DNA of 64,000 nucleotides from Methanofollis tationis (GTDB lineage: Archaea > Halobacteriota > Methanomicrobia > Methanomicrobiales > Methanofollaceae), in NCBI RefSeq assembly GCF_013377755.1, contig NZ_JABXWR010000001.1, positions 1,375,104 through 1,439,103 of the forward strand, given 5' to 3'. The notes beneath the pieces were generated by a model. It saw only the letters and a program-made list of their open reading frames with translations, did not search any database and was not told the origin of the DNA. This document shows positions 18,211-25,428 of this stretch, one piece after another. How positions within the stretch are numbered: the stretch's first letter is position 1; each line of letters starts with the position of its first letter. The position numbers and the translations under genes are program-made.

Positions 18211-18669
18211 CTAGCAGCCCCCGCCGCAGCCGCAGCCACCGCTTCCCGGCTTTTTCTCTTCAGGGGCGGGCTTCTTCTCTCCTTTCCCCTCCCAGGCCGC
18301 CGAAACGACCTTCTCAAGGTCGTCCTCATGGACCGTCATATCGCCGATCTTCTTGATCCCCAGTTCGGTGACCACAATGTGCTGGTCGGGCTCGATGCCC
18401 GCCCCTGCGGCGATCTTCCCGGCGCATTCGACCGGACAGCCGTCGATGACGACGATCTCGTCGGCGTCCTCGACCTTCTTCATCACCGAGGGCGTCCTGA
18501 TGGCGAGTGAGGCGGTGCAGGCCTTGTTCCCAAAGCCCTCATTCGTGAGGGCGACCGCCGCGGCGTTCGAGAGTTCGCCGACATTCGAGGCGCCCGAGCA
18601 GGCGAAGATGATCCGCTTTTGCCCGGCCGCCTCGCCGCCGCCGCAGGTGCAGGTGGGTTGATCTGCCAT
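18211..18669 (-). CDS. putative zinc-binding DGC-domain protein
   Basis: A 152-residue protein of the DGC-domain family. After an N-terminal CTCGGG stretch come IIFACSGASNVGELSNAAAV near residue 20, KACTASLAIRTPSVMKKVED near 48 and VVIDGCPVECAGKI near 74 (the DGCP signature that names the family). The C-terminus ends in GGCGCGGGC, a likely metal-binding tail. Family members are recurrent in arsenic and selenium clusters. The ATG at 18669 is five bases before the thioredoxin-like gene's end. Confidence 0.82.
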   Translation of the reverse strand: MADQPTCTCGGGEAAGQKRIIFACSGASNVGELSNAAAVALTNEGFGNKACTASLAIRTPSVMKKVEDADEIVVIDGCPVECAGKIAAGAGIEPDQHIVVTELGIKKIGDMTVHEDDLEKVVSAAWEGKGEKKPAPEEKKPGSGGCGCGGGC

Positions 18670-18674
18670 GCCCG

Positions 18675-18908
18675 TCACCCCTGCAGGATCTCCTTGAGCT
18701 CTTTCACGTCGGCCACCCGGCCCGAGACCCGCAGTTCGCCGTCGACGATCAGTGCCGGGGTCAGCATCACGCCGCGGTCCATGATGGCGGTGATATCCTC
18801 CACCTTCTCGATCTCGGCGGAGATCCCGAGCTCCGCGACCGCAGATTCGACGTTCTTTGCCAGGCGTTTGCATTTCATGCATCCGGTTCCGAGGATTTCA
18901 ATCTTCAT
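18675..18908 (-). CDS. small thioredoxin-like redox protein (MTH895 type)
   Basis: A 77-residue thioredoxin-fold protein with the CxxC active site in GTGCMKCKRLAKN near residue 10 and the cis-Pro segment GVMLTPALIVDGEL near 50. It is the archaeal short form lacking the first beta-alpha unit. Start fixed by AAAGGTGAAACC just upstream. Probably receives electrons from the FTR-like subunit encoded earlier in the operon and reduces a Cys protein such as the permease partner or an arsenical. Confidence 0.9.
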   Translation of the reverse strand: MKIEILGTGCMKCKRLAKNVESAVAELGISAEIEKVEDITAIMDRGVMLTPALIVDGELRVSGRVADVKELKEILQG

Positions 18909-19165
18909 GGTTTCACCTTTTTCTCGTACTCCCCGAGCAGGGCCGTCCGGTAGGCCGCTTCGGCCGCACGGGGGACGTAGTTGTAGACCTTGATCTGTTT
19001 CATGAGTTCTTCGGCGATTGCGTCGGCGCCGGCGAGGTGCATCCCCCGCACCTCGTCGATGGCGTCGTCGAGCATGGCGAGGCCGACGACGATTCCGCCG
19101 ACCTCGATCTGCCTGATGCGCCGCATCGCCTCGGCGGCGCAGCATGGTTTTGTGCGTTCTGCCAT
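18905..19165 (-). CDS. conserved small protein of permease/arsenic clusters
   Basis: An 86-residue soluble protein with an N-terminal CC pair (KPCCAAEAM) and a helical body ending with KVYNYVPRAAEAAYRTALLG. I recall similar short proteins beside DUF318 permeases and ArsR regulators, but no function is established. Overlaps the thioredoxin-like start by 4 bp and follows the second permease by 7 bp. Confidence 0.6.
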   Translation of the reverse strand: MAERTKPCCAAEAMRRIRQIEVGGIVVGLAMLDDAIDEVRGMHLAGADAIAEELMKQIKVYNYVPRAAEAAYRTALLGEYEKKVKP

Positions 19166-19172
19166 ATCTCCT

Positions 19173-20246
19173 TCACCCCAGGATCAGGCCGTACGCGAAC
19201 CCCGCGAGGGCCGAGAAGACGATCACGAGCACTGCATAGACGGCGGTCTTCTTCGGCCCCATGATCCGGGAGATCACCAGGAGCGAGGGCAGACTCACGC
19301 TCGGCCCGGAGAGGAGGAGGGCGAGCGCAGGGCCGCCGGCCATCACGCCCGAGGTGTAGCCGAAGGTGGTGCCGATCACCGGCACCTCCAGCAGGGTGGG
19401 CATGTACAGGATCGTCCCGACGACCGAGGCGAGCAGGGTCGACTGGAGGGAGTTCGTCCCGAAGAAGGGGCCGAAGGTCTCGGGCGGGAGGAAATAGGCG
19501 AGCATGCCGAGGGCGAAGGTGCCGACGATCAGGATCGGGAAGATCTTCTTCGTGAGGTCCCAGGTCTCCCAGCCCCACTCAGTCACCTCGTCCCGCTCGA
19601 AGAAGTAGATGAGCAGGTAGGCCGTGCCCAGGGTGAGGGCGTAGATGACCGGGAACTTGATCAGCCAGTCGGCCTGGGCGGTGCCGGCGATCAGGATCCC
19701 GACGAGCATGACCAAGAACGCCGGGACGACCCAGCGGGGGCGCTCCTCCCCGCCGCCTGCGGGCACCTGCGGCATCGCCGCCATCTTCTTCCGCGTCTCG
19801 ACGTCGTGCGAGCGGAAGAGCGCCGCCATGACAAGACCGATGACGATCGCCAGGATGACTGCAAAGACCGCCCGCGCCAGCCCCAGGTCGAAGCCGAGCA
19901 CCTTCGCCGTATAGACGATGGCCAGGATGTTGATCGCCGGCCCGGCGTACAGGAAGGTCGTCGCCGGCCCGATCCCGCTGCCCCGCTTGAAGAGCCCGGC
20001 GAACATCGGCAGGATCGTGCAGGAGCAGACGGCGAGTAACGTCCCCGAGACCGAGGCGAGGCCGTAGGCGACGCTCTTCTTCGCGTCCGGGCTGAAGTAT
20101 TTGAGGATCGCGTCCTTCTTGATGAACGTCGCAATGGCGCCGGCGATGAAGAACGCCGGGACCAGGCAGGTGAGGACGTGCTCGGCGAGGTAGCCGAGCA
20201 GGGTCTCCCACCCCATGAGGAGCGAATCAATGAGGATGTCTATCAT
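19173..20246 (-). CDS. DUF318/ArsP-type permease 2
   Basis: A 357-residue permease with about ten membrane segments. The VCSCTILPMFAGLFKRGSGI motif near residue 72 is the CxC hallmark of UPF0718/DUF318 permeases; ArsP-type members export organoarsenicals. A central hydrophilic loop at residues 155-180 separates two halves. The operon context supports metalloid or thiol-metalloid export. Start ATG 20246; upstream 48-bp gap contains GGTAGGTGAGGTG. Confidence 0.85.
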   Translation of the reverse strand: MIDILIDSLLMGWETLLGYLAEHVLTCLVPAFFIAGAIATFIKKDAILKYFSPDAKKSVAYGLASVSGTLLAVCSCTILPMFAGLFKRGSGIGPATTFLYAGPAINILAIVYTAKVLGFDLGLARAVFAVILAIVIGLVMAALFRSHDVETRKKMAAMPQVPAGGGEERPRWVVPAFLVMLVGILIAGTAQADWLIKFPVIYALTLGTAYLLIYFFERDEVTEWGWETWDLTKKIFPILIVGTFALGMLAYFLPPETFGPFFGTNSLQSTLLASVVGTILYMPTLLEVPVIGTTFGYTSGVMAGGPALALLLSGPSVSLPSLLVISRIMGPKKTAVYAVLVIVFSALAGFAYGLILG

Positions 20247-20294
20247 GATCTTCTCTCTTGTGCTGTTGGTAGGTGAGGTGTGTTCCTTCTCTTT

Positions 20295-21221
20295 TTATGC
20301 CGGGAGAATGACGCCGAAGGCGAACCCGGCAAGGACGGCGATACCGAGCACGGTGACGACGAAGGCCGCCACCAGGCGCCGCTCGAAGATCGCCGAGAGC
20401 AGCGTGATCTCCGGGATGCTCGCCCCGGCGCCGCCGATGATCAGGGCCATCACCGCCCCGGCACCCATCCCCTTCTGGAGGAGGACGGCGCTGATCGGAA
20501 TTATCGTCTCGGCCCTGATATACATTGGTATGCCGATCAGGGCGGCGGCGGGGATGGCGAGGGGATTGTCAGGCCCGGCGACCGAAACGATGAGGTCGGC
20601 CGGGACGAAACCGTAGATGAAGGCCCCGATGGCGGCGCCGAGGACGAGGTACGCGAAGACCTGGCGGAAGAGCGAGACGGCGAAGTTCAGGGCGGCGGAG
20701 AGCCGCGGGCCGTGACGCTCCGCAAAGGTGCCCCCCTCGCACCCGCACGCCGGCGCCGCCGCCATCCCCTCGACGGTTACCTCCTTCACAGAGCGGGCAA
20801 AGCCGAGCCTCGCGAGGAGGGTGGCGAGCACGAGGGCCGCGAAGAAGGTGATGACGGCATATACGGCCGTCGGCACCGGGCCGATGAGGGCGGCAAGGAG
20901 GGAGAGGATCACCGGGTTTAAGAGGGGCGAGGCGAGCAGGAAGGCCATGCAGGCGGCGAACGGGATCCGGGCGTTCAACAGCCCCACCAGGATCGGGATC
21001 GTGGAGCAGGAGCAGAAGGGCGTGAGCGCCCCGAAGACGCCGCCGAGGACGGTGGATGTGCCCTCGCCCCGTCCGGCGAGGGTCTGCCTGATCCGCTCCT
21101 CAGGGATGTAGGCATGGAGCAGACCGACCAGGAAACTGATCCCGACAAAGAGGATGATGAGTTCCCCGGCGATCACGACGAAGAACCTGCCCGCTTCAAG
21201 AAGCGTCTCAGTCAGCGCCAT
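20295..21221 (-). CDS. DUF318/ArsP-type permease 1 with CSC motif
   Basis: A 308-residue permease, paralogous in fold to the next gene but distinct in sequence. The motif LTPFCSCSTIPILVGLLNAR near residue 62 is the Cys-rich permease signature; a cytoplasmic loop carries PACGCEGGTF near residue 163, an extra metal-binding site. Eight or more hydrophobic helices. The start at 21221 follows GGAGGGAGAGCG and lies inside the end of the small CCCC gene. Two such permeases in tandem suggest a heteromer or two substrates. Confidence 0.85.
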   Translation of the reverse strand: MALTETLLEAGRFFVVIAGELIILFVGISFLVGLLHAYIPEERIRQTLAGRGEGTSTVLGGVFGALTPFCSCSTIPILVGLLNARIPFAACMAFLLASPLLNPVILSLLAALIGPVPTAVYAVITFFAALVLATLLARLGFARSVKEVTVEGMAAAPACGCEGGTFAERHGPRLSAALNFAVSLFRQVFAYLVLGAAIGAFIYGFVPADLIVSVAGPDNPLAIPAAALIGIPMYIRAETIIPISAVLLQKGMGAGAVMALIIGGAGASIPEITLLSAIFERRLVAAFVVTVLGIAVLAGFAFGVILPA

Positions 21222-21387
21222 CGCTCTCCCTCCGTTCCACGCCACAGCAGCAGCATCCGCCCTTTGCCATCTGTCGCCGCATCAGGATCATCATGCCGAT
21301 CATCAGCAGAAAACAGACGATCATGACGGCGGCAACGATCCAGAGGAGATCGGTGCCGACCGCGATCGTAATGACCTCACCGGTCAT
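21208..21387 (-). CDS. small membrane protein with Cys-rich tail
   Basis: A 59-residue protein not previously listed as a separate gene by length criteria. It has one strong membrane helix at residues 12-37 (LLWIVAAVMIVCFLLMIGMM), basic residues after it and a KGGCCCCGVERRES tail that could bind metal on the cytosolic side. Its ATG overlaps the reductase stop by three bases and its stop lies 14 bases inside the next gene, both signs of translational coupling; GGGGGTG precedes the start. It resembles FeoB-associated Cys-rich peptides only in general layout. Confidence 0.7.
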   Translation of the reverse strand: MTGEVITIAVGTDLLWIVAAVMIVCFLLMIGMMILMRRQMAKGGCCCCGVERRESDGAD

Positions 21388-21698
21388 GACGACACCCCCT
21401 GATCGTTCCTGAAGAAAAGACGGCAGTGGCAGTGCCCGTCCTCCCGAATCTCATCCCGGTGATAGATGCAGGGGCAGATGATTTTTCTGTCCTCCGCCGC
21501 GTCGCCGCTCCTGATCCGGCACGGACAGTACTGCTTCCCGAACCTGATGGCGTTTCTGGCAAGTCCGTGGATGACGGTTTCGCGTTCAGCCGGATCGGGG
21601 TTGAGTCGCCAGCCGTTGCGCGCCGCGTATCTTTCGGCCCAGGCGCGGATACGTGCCGCCGTGTCTTCCTCTTTGGTTCTGGCAATATCGGAGATCAT
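21384..21698 (-). CDS. ferredoxin:thioredoxin reductase catalytic (beta) subunit-like
   Basis: A 104-residue protein with the FTR beta-chain cysteine signature: CPC (in KQYCPCRIRS), CPC (in KIICPCIYHR) and CHC (in GHCHCRLFF), spaced about 16 and 8 residues apart. These ligate a [4Fe-4S] cluster next to a redox-active disulfide and pass electrons from ferredoxin to thioredoxin. No variable alpha subunit is nearby, as is usual in archaea. Overlaps the preceding Cys-rich gene by 4 bp. Confidence 0.9.
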   Translation of the reverse strand: MISDIARTKEEDTAARIRAWAERYAARNGWRLNPDPAERETVIHGLARNAIRFGKQYCPCRIRSGDAAEDRKIICPCIYHRDEIREDGHCHCRLFFRNDQGVSS

Positions 21699-21862
21699 TT
21701 CTCTTCAGAAAGACTTTTTTCGTCCGCTTTCGTCTCTTTCGGTACGATCTTCACGCCGCCGCAGCAGCCGCATCCGCAGTCCTGTCCACCCATCGAGCGG
21801 AGGCGGGAGAGGAACCCGCCTTCTTTCTTCACCGTATCTTTTTCGGCCAATTTCATCACCAT
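21695..21862 (-). CDS. short Cys-rich peptide, first gene of the metalloid operon
   Basis: A 55-residue protein starting at ATG 21862 or, two codons later, 21856. It is charged and contains GGQDCGCGCCGGVKIV, a CxCxCC-like metal-binding cluster, near residue 30. It has no recognised family. Being first in the operon, immediately behind the operator, it could act as a metalloid or metal scavenger. The stretch upstream of 21862 in the same frame overlaps the promoter and is unlikely to be translated. Confidence 0.6.
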   Translation of the reverse strand: MVMKLAEKDTVKKEGGFLSRLRSMGGQDCGCGCCGGVKIVPKETKADEKSLSEEK

Positions 21863-21872
21863 GGAGCAGTGT

Positions 21873-21888
21873 TTCAAATTTGTTTGAA
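21873..21888 (-). promoter_or_regulatory. predicted ArsR operator of the metalloid operon
   Basis: On the minus strand TTCAAACAAATTTGAA, a TTCA-N8-TGAA dyad that lies between the expected start of transcription and the first start codon (21862), where a bound repressor would block RNA polymerase. The TATA element (CGTATATACG) is at about 21911-21920. The whole 28-base block is shared with the exporter promoter at 24100-24127 with one mismatch. Confidence 0.6.
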
Positions 21889-21930
21889 TCTTTGATTGGC
21901 AGCGCCGGCGTATATACGTTGCGATTTCAC

Positions 21931-22995
21931 TGCTGTGTTGCATAAGTGCCACTACCGCACCCAAAGATAGAATATGCCGGAGGCCCCGTCATTCCCTCAT
22001 GCCAAAGAACAAACGATGGGGCCGTCCGTACACCGACACTCGTGATTGGAGTATATATAATGAACGTCTGGTTCGCCGCGGCGAATTCTACCTCTCCCTT
22101 GATTTCATCGACCACTGGACTGATCTCGTTTCCCGGATGAACACCGGCAAGCCCGGTCGTCCTTTTCACTATCCCGAACCCTTCATCACCTGGATGGCTT
22201 TCATTCACGTCTTCCTGCAGATGCCCTATCGCCAGATGGAGGGTTTTACCCGGAAACTCTCTATCTTTATTCCTTCCCTTGTTTCAGCAGATTATACAAC
22301 CCTTTTCCGCCGGATCAAGCGTCTTGATATCTCCCTTCGGGTTGATCCAACGATCCTCTCACGCAATGTCATCATTGCTGTCGATAGCACCGGGATCAAA
22401 GTCACCAACCGCGGGGAATGGATGCGGGAGAAGTGGAGGGTCCGGCGCGGATGGATCAAGGTCCATGCGATGATCGACATCGAAACCAATCAGATCCTTG
22501 GTCTAGAGGTCACCGACGAATCGGTTCAGGATGATGCACGGTGTATTCCCCTCCTGGATCAGGTCCAGCAGCACTGTGGCAGGGAGCATACCATACGCCG
22601 TCTTCTTGCAGATGGGGCCTATGACCGGAACGAGATCTTCAATACGCTCGAAAAACGCGGGATCCTATCGGGAATCAAGACGCGAACAGATGCAGCGACC
22701 AGATCCACCGGATCGCCCTATCGCGCCGAATGCGTACGGGAGCGAGTACGATTGGGGGGATATAGAGAGTGGGCACAGGATATCGACTATGGGATGAGAT
22801 GGAAGGCTGAAGGAGTGTTTTCCAGTGGAAAACGAATATTCGGCGAAACGGTGAGGGCGACTTCGAAGGAGGGAATGATCCGGGAGGTGAAGATGAAAAT
22901 GAACTGCTACAATATGCTGCTTACAATGGTGAAGTGAGCGAGACGGCGGAGAAAAGAGGGAGGAAGAGTACAGGAGAGAGTTATGCAACACAGCA
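21931..22995 (+). mobile_element. complete ISH1-type IS5-family insertion sequence
   Basis: The 1065-bp element has inverted ends TGCTGTGTTGCATAA (left 21931-21945; right 22981-22995 as reverse complement) and is flanked by an 8-bp target duplication GATTTCAC (21923-21930 and 22996-23003). An 8-bp duplication is characteristic of the ISH1 subgroup of IS5. Removing the element and one repeat restores a sequence that aligns without gaps to the duplicated promoter at 24100-24173, confirming the boundaries. Confidence 0.93.
21999..22937 (+). CDS. IS5-family (ISH1 group) transposase
   Basis: A 312-residue intact DDE transposase. Catalytic residues are visible: D in IIAVDSTGIKV near residue 127, D in LLADGAYDRNE near 207 and E in MRWKAEGVFSSGKRIFGE near 272. 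Start ATG 21999 is preceded by a weak ribosome site. The same first codons occur in the truncated copy at 12972. Presence of perfect ends and a clean target duplication suggests a recent, active element. Confidence 0.92.
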   Translation: MPKNKRWGRPYTDTRDWSIYNERLVRRGEFYLSLDFIDHWTDLVSRMNTGKPGRPFHYPEPFITWMAFIHVFLQMPYRQMEGFTRKLSIFIPSLVSADYTTLFRRIKRLDISLRVDPTILSRNVIIAVDSTGIKVTNRGEWMREKWRVRRGWIKVHAMIDIETNQILGLEVTDESVQDDARCIPLLDQVQQHCGREHTIRRLLADGAYDRNEIFNTLEKRGILSGIKTRTDAATRSTGSPYRAECVRERVRLGGYREWAQDIDYGMRWKAEGVFSSGKRIFGETVRATSKEGMIREVKMKMNCYNMLLTMVK

Positions 22996-23146
22996 GATTT
23001 CACCAATTTTTGAAATAGTACCTGAAGAGAGGGGATGGAAAAAGAGTGGGGATCATGCCATGCCGTTCAGGACGGAACAGCATCACGCAGGCGTTGAGAA
23101 GAGGGGCTCCCGGCAGATATCTGCCGGGATGACGCCGTAACTTCCC

Positions 23147-24036
23147 TTAAAAGATTGCGATCCCGAAATAGGCCATAATAAATTTCAGGGAGACGTACAG
23201 GAAGTACACGCCGAAGATCAGTTTCAGGGTCGCAGGGTGGAATTTCTTGATCGCGGCGGCACCGACCTGTGCGCTCACGATCGTTCCCGCGGCCAGGATC
23301 AGTCCGGCCCCGATTGCAACATACCCCTCGGCGAGCTTGATGCCCCCGCCGACGATCGCAAGGGGGATCATCGTTGCCAGCGACGTCCCCATCGTGACGT
23401 ACACCGGCGCCTCAAAGAGGTAGATCAGACCGGGAACAAGGGCATACCCCCCGCCCAGACCGACAAGCCCGGTCAGGATGCCGACCACGAACCCAAACGA
23501 TCCCTTTTTCCCCCAGATCCCGGGATGACATTTCCCTCCGGGTGCGTGATCGCCCGGTGCGCAACGCCTTCACGAATCATGCGGACCGCTGGCACCACGA
23601 ATGCCAGACCGAGGATCAGCCCTAAAAGAGCCGTTTGATCCGAGAGGAGGTCGAAGACATATGAACCGGCGATCACACCGAGAATGCCAAACCCGCCAAG
23701 CCATGCGGTGGTCTTTACATCCAGGTTTTTCCGGATCAGGTGGCCATATCCCCCGGAGATCGCGGTAAAGATCACCGCGAAAAGGGTGGTGCCTATCGCG
23801 ATGGGCACCGGATATCCCAGGTAAAAGTGGAGGATCGGCAGCATGACGCTGCAGCCCCCGGTCCCGATAATACCGCCGAGCATCCCCGCGGCCAGTCCAA
23901 CAACGAGGAGCAGAACGACCGCCATGAACGTGATAGCCGGGGCCCCTTCATGTGTGGCCATGCCCGTTGAAAACGACCAGACCGTCAGGCCGACGATGAG
24001 GGCCAGCAGAACAATTGTCGGCGCATAGTTTTTCAA
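23147..24036 (-). pseudogene. TauE/SafE-family exporter, frame broken at a GGGGGAAAAA run
   Basis: Two reading frames together make one normal TauE/SafE permease of about 295 residues. The first (24036-23473) holds the N-terminal half, with AAGMLGGIIGTGGCSVMLPI; the second (23488-23147 and back to the run) holds the C-terminal half, with GILTGLVGLGGGYALVPGL. The switch, a -1 step, maps to 23502-23514, where the coding strand reads GGGGGAAAAAGGG. The first codon is TTG at 24036; no better start is visible. The family exports sulfite, sulfonates or related anions. A sequencing indel, a recent mutation or -1 frameshifting are all possible. Confidence 0.75.
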
Positions 24037-24099
24037 GATGCTGATCTTCTCAACACTTTCAGTCTTTTTTTCTACCGTATAACCACATCCAGACCATTT

Positions 24100-24115
24100 T
24101 TCAAATTTCTTTGAA
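24100..24115 (-). promoter_or_regulatory. predicted ArsR operator of the TauE/SafE gene
   Basis: TTCAAAGAAATTTGAA on the minus strand, the second TTCA-N8-TGAA dyad. TATA-like CCTATATGTC is about 30 bases upstream on this strand. A distal element, CTATTTCAAAAATTG on the minus strand (24159-24173), also occurs in the first copy at 23004-23018, beyond the inserted element. Confidence 0.6.
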
Positions 24116-24200
24116 TCTTTGATTGGCGATCTCCCGACATATAGGTTGGGGTTTCGGCAATTTTTGAAATAGGTCTGGCAGAAGCGGGAAAAAAGAGGGA

Positions 24201-24980
24201 TCAGCCTGCCAGTTTCTGATACAGGTCGCGCAGGTTCTCCCTGTACAGGCGCCTGATCTCCTCCTCCCCGCCGGCGATCGGGTGCACCGGCACAAGATCC
24301 ATCACCTGAGCGGGGGAGAGACCCGCGTCGGTCATCGTTCGCAGGGCTCCGGCGACCATTGCAAAGAGGCCGGTGCGCGCCTCTTCAGGCGAGAGACCGA
24401 AGGAATCGGCGAGGTCGAGGAGTTCGTACCACTGGAACCAGAAATAGGTCGGACCCATGGCGGTGAGGAGGGCATAGGCCTCCAGTTTCTCCTCGTCGGT
24501 CTCGACCGTCTCGCCGAGGGGGGCAAAGAGCCTGACAAACCGCTCGCACTCTTCGGGGCGAAGACCAGGGGAGCAGGCGAAGGGGTTGTAGCCCATCCCG
24601 ACGACCGAGGGGGCGTTCGGGATCATCCTGACGACCGGGCGGGCGGCGCCGAGAACAGCGGCGATCGCGCCGATCCGCCACTTCGGCGCCAGGGAGACGA
24701 GCATCGCACCCCCCCTGAGCGCCGGGGTGATCGCCTGCAGCACCGCCCCGATCGCCGGCGGGTGGAGGGCGAGGACGACGATATCGGCCGATGCCGGTAC
24801 GGTCGGATCGTCGCCGGCGGCCTCGATCTCAGGGAACCGCTCTTTCAGCACAGCGAGCGCGGCCGGATCGGTCTCGCTGACCACAACCCGCCCGGGCATC
24901 TGACCGCCCCTCTTCCACCCGGCAAGGATGATCCCGGTCACCCTGCCGCCGCCAATGAAACCGACGCTGATATCTTCCAT
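24201..24980 (-). CDS. pyrroline-5-carboxylate reductase-like NAD(P)-binding protein
   Basis: A 259-residue protein (ATG 24980; ATG 24992 adds four residues) of the ProC-like fold. Residues 1-150 form the Rossmann domain: SVGFIGGGRVTGIILAGWKR, ADIVVLALHPPAIGAVLQ and VRMIPNAPSVVGMGYNPF, the last matching the ProC RxMPNxP motif. The helical C-terminal dimer domain follows. True proline synthesis is uncertain, since the C-terminal signature is diverged. It is divergent from the ArsR gene and shares the palindromic TATA CCCTATATAGGG. Confidence 0.7.
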   Translation of the reverse strand: MEDISVGFIGGGRVTGIILAGWKRGGQMPGRVVVSETDPAALAVLKERFPEIEAAGDDPTVPASADIVVLALHPPAIGAVLQAITPALRGGAMLVSLAPKWRIGAIAAVLGAARPVVRMIPNAPSVVGMGYNPFACSPGLRPEECERFVRLFAPLGETVETDEEKLEAYALLTAMGPTYFWFQWYELLDLADSFGLSPEEARTGLFAMVAGALRTMTDAGLSPAQVMDLVPVHPIAGGEEEIRRLYRENLRDLYQKLAG

Positions 24981-25009
24981 GGTATCCAACATCTGGATCG
25001 ATCCCTATA

Positions 25010-25022
25010 TAGGGGTTACCAT
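25010..25022. promoter_or_regulatory. shared bidirectional TATA element
   Basis: CCCTATATAGGG is a perfect 12-base palindrome in the 78-bp gap between the divergent ProC-like and ArsR genes and can serve both. For the ArsR gene it would start transcription near 25039, directly after the operator. Confidence 0.5.
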
Positions 25023-25038
25023 TTCATCATTTGTTGAA
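25023..25038 (+). promoter_or_regulatory. predicted ArsR autoregulatory operator
   Basis: TTCATCATTTGTTGAA, the third TTCA-N8-TGAA dyad in the window, lies between the TATA element and the ribosome site GGAGG at 25043. Position and match to the other two sites point to autorepression by the adjacent ArsR. Confidence 0.6.
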
Positions 25039-25058
25039 ACACTGGAGGTACGTCCCCG

Positions 25059-25427
25059 ATGGAAGAGAACGAGAGGTGCAGAGAAGAGTGCATGGCGCTC
25101 CCCGAGCAGATCGAAGCGTCGCTCTGCCGGTGCGGCGGCATCGATGGACTGGTCGAGCGTCTGCCAACCGAGGCCGCGATCGCGGCGGCGTGCGCCGTCC
25201 ACCGGGCGCTCGCCGACCCCTTCCGCCAGAAGATCCTCGCCATGCTCGCCGTCCAGCCCCTCTGCGTCTGCGTGATCAAGGCGGTGCTCGAAATTGCCGA
25301 CTCAAAACTCTCCTACCACCTCTCGGTGCTGAAAAAGGCCGGACTGATCCAGGGCGAGCAGCAGGGCAACTGGATCATCTACCGCCTCACCGATGAGGGC
25401 GAGCGGTGGGCGCCGCCCCGCACCTGA
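25059..25427 (+). CDS. arsR: ArsR-family metalloid-responsive repressor
   Basis: A 122-residue winged-helix repressor. The metal-sensing helix is PLCVCVIKAVLEIADSKLSY, close to the ELCVCDL motif of arsenic sensors, followed by the recognition helix KLSYHLSVLKKAGLI and a beta wing ending GNWIIYRLTDEG. Four more cysteines in the N-terminal 40 residues (CREEC, LCRCGG) could take part in metalloid binding. GGAGG precedes the start. Binding of As(III) to the cysteines is expected to release the three operator sites described here; the regulon is inferred. Confidence 0.88.
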   Translation: MEENERCREECMALPEQIEASLCRCGGIDGLVERLPTEAAIAAACAVHRALADPFRQKILAMLAVQPLCVCVIKAVLEIADSKLSYHLSVLKKAGLIQGEQQGNWIIYRLTDEGERWAPPRT

Positions 25428-25428
25428 A

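Noticed and set aside
24980-25060. The palindrome CCCTATATAGGG as a repressor operator
   Set aside because: It is better explained as a TATA element shared by two divergent genes; the neighbouring TTCA-N8-TGAA dyad is the more likely operator.
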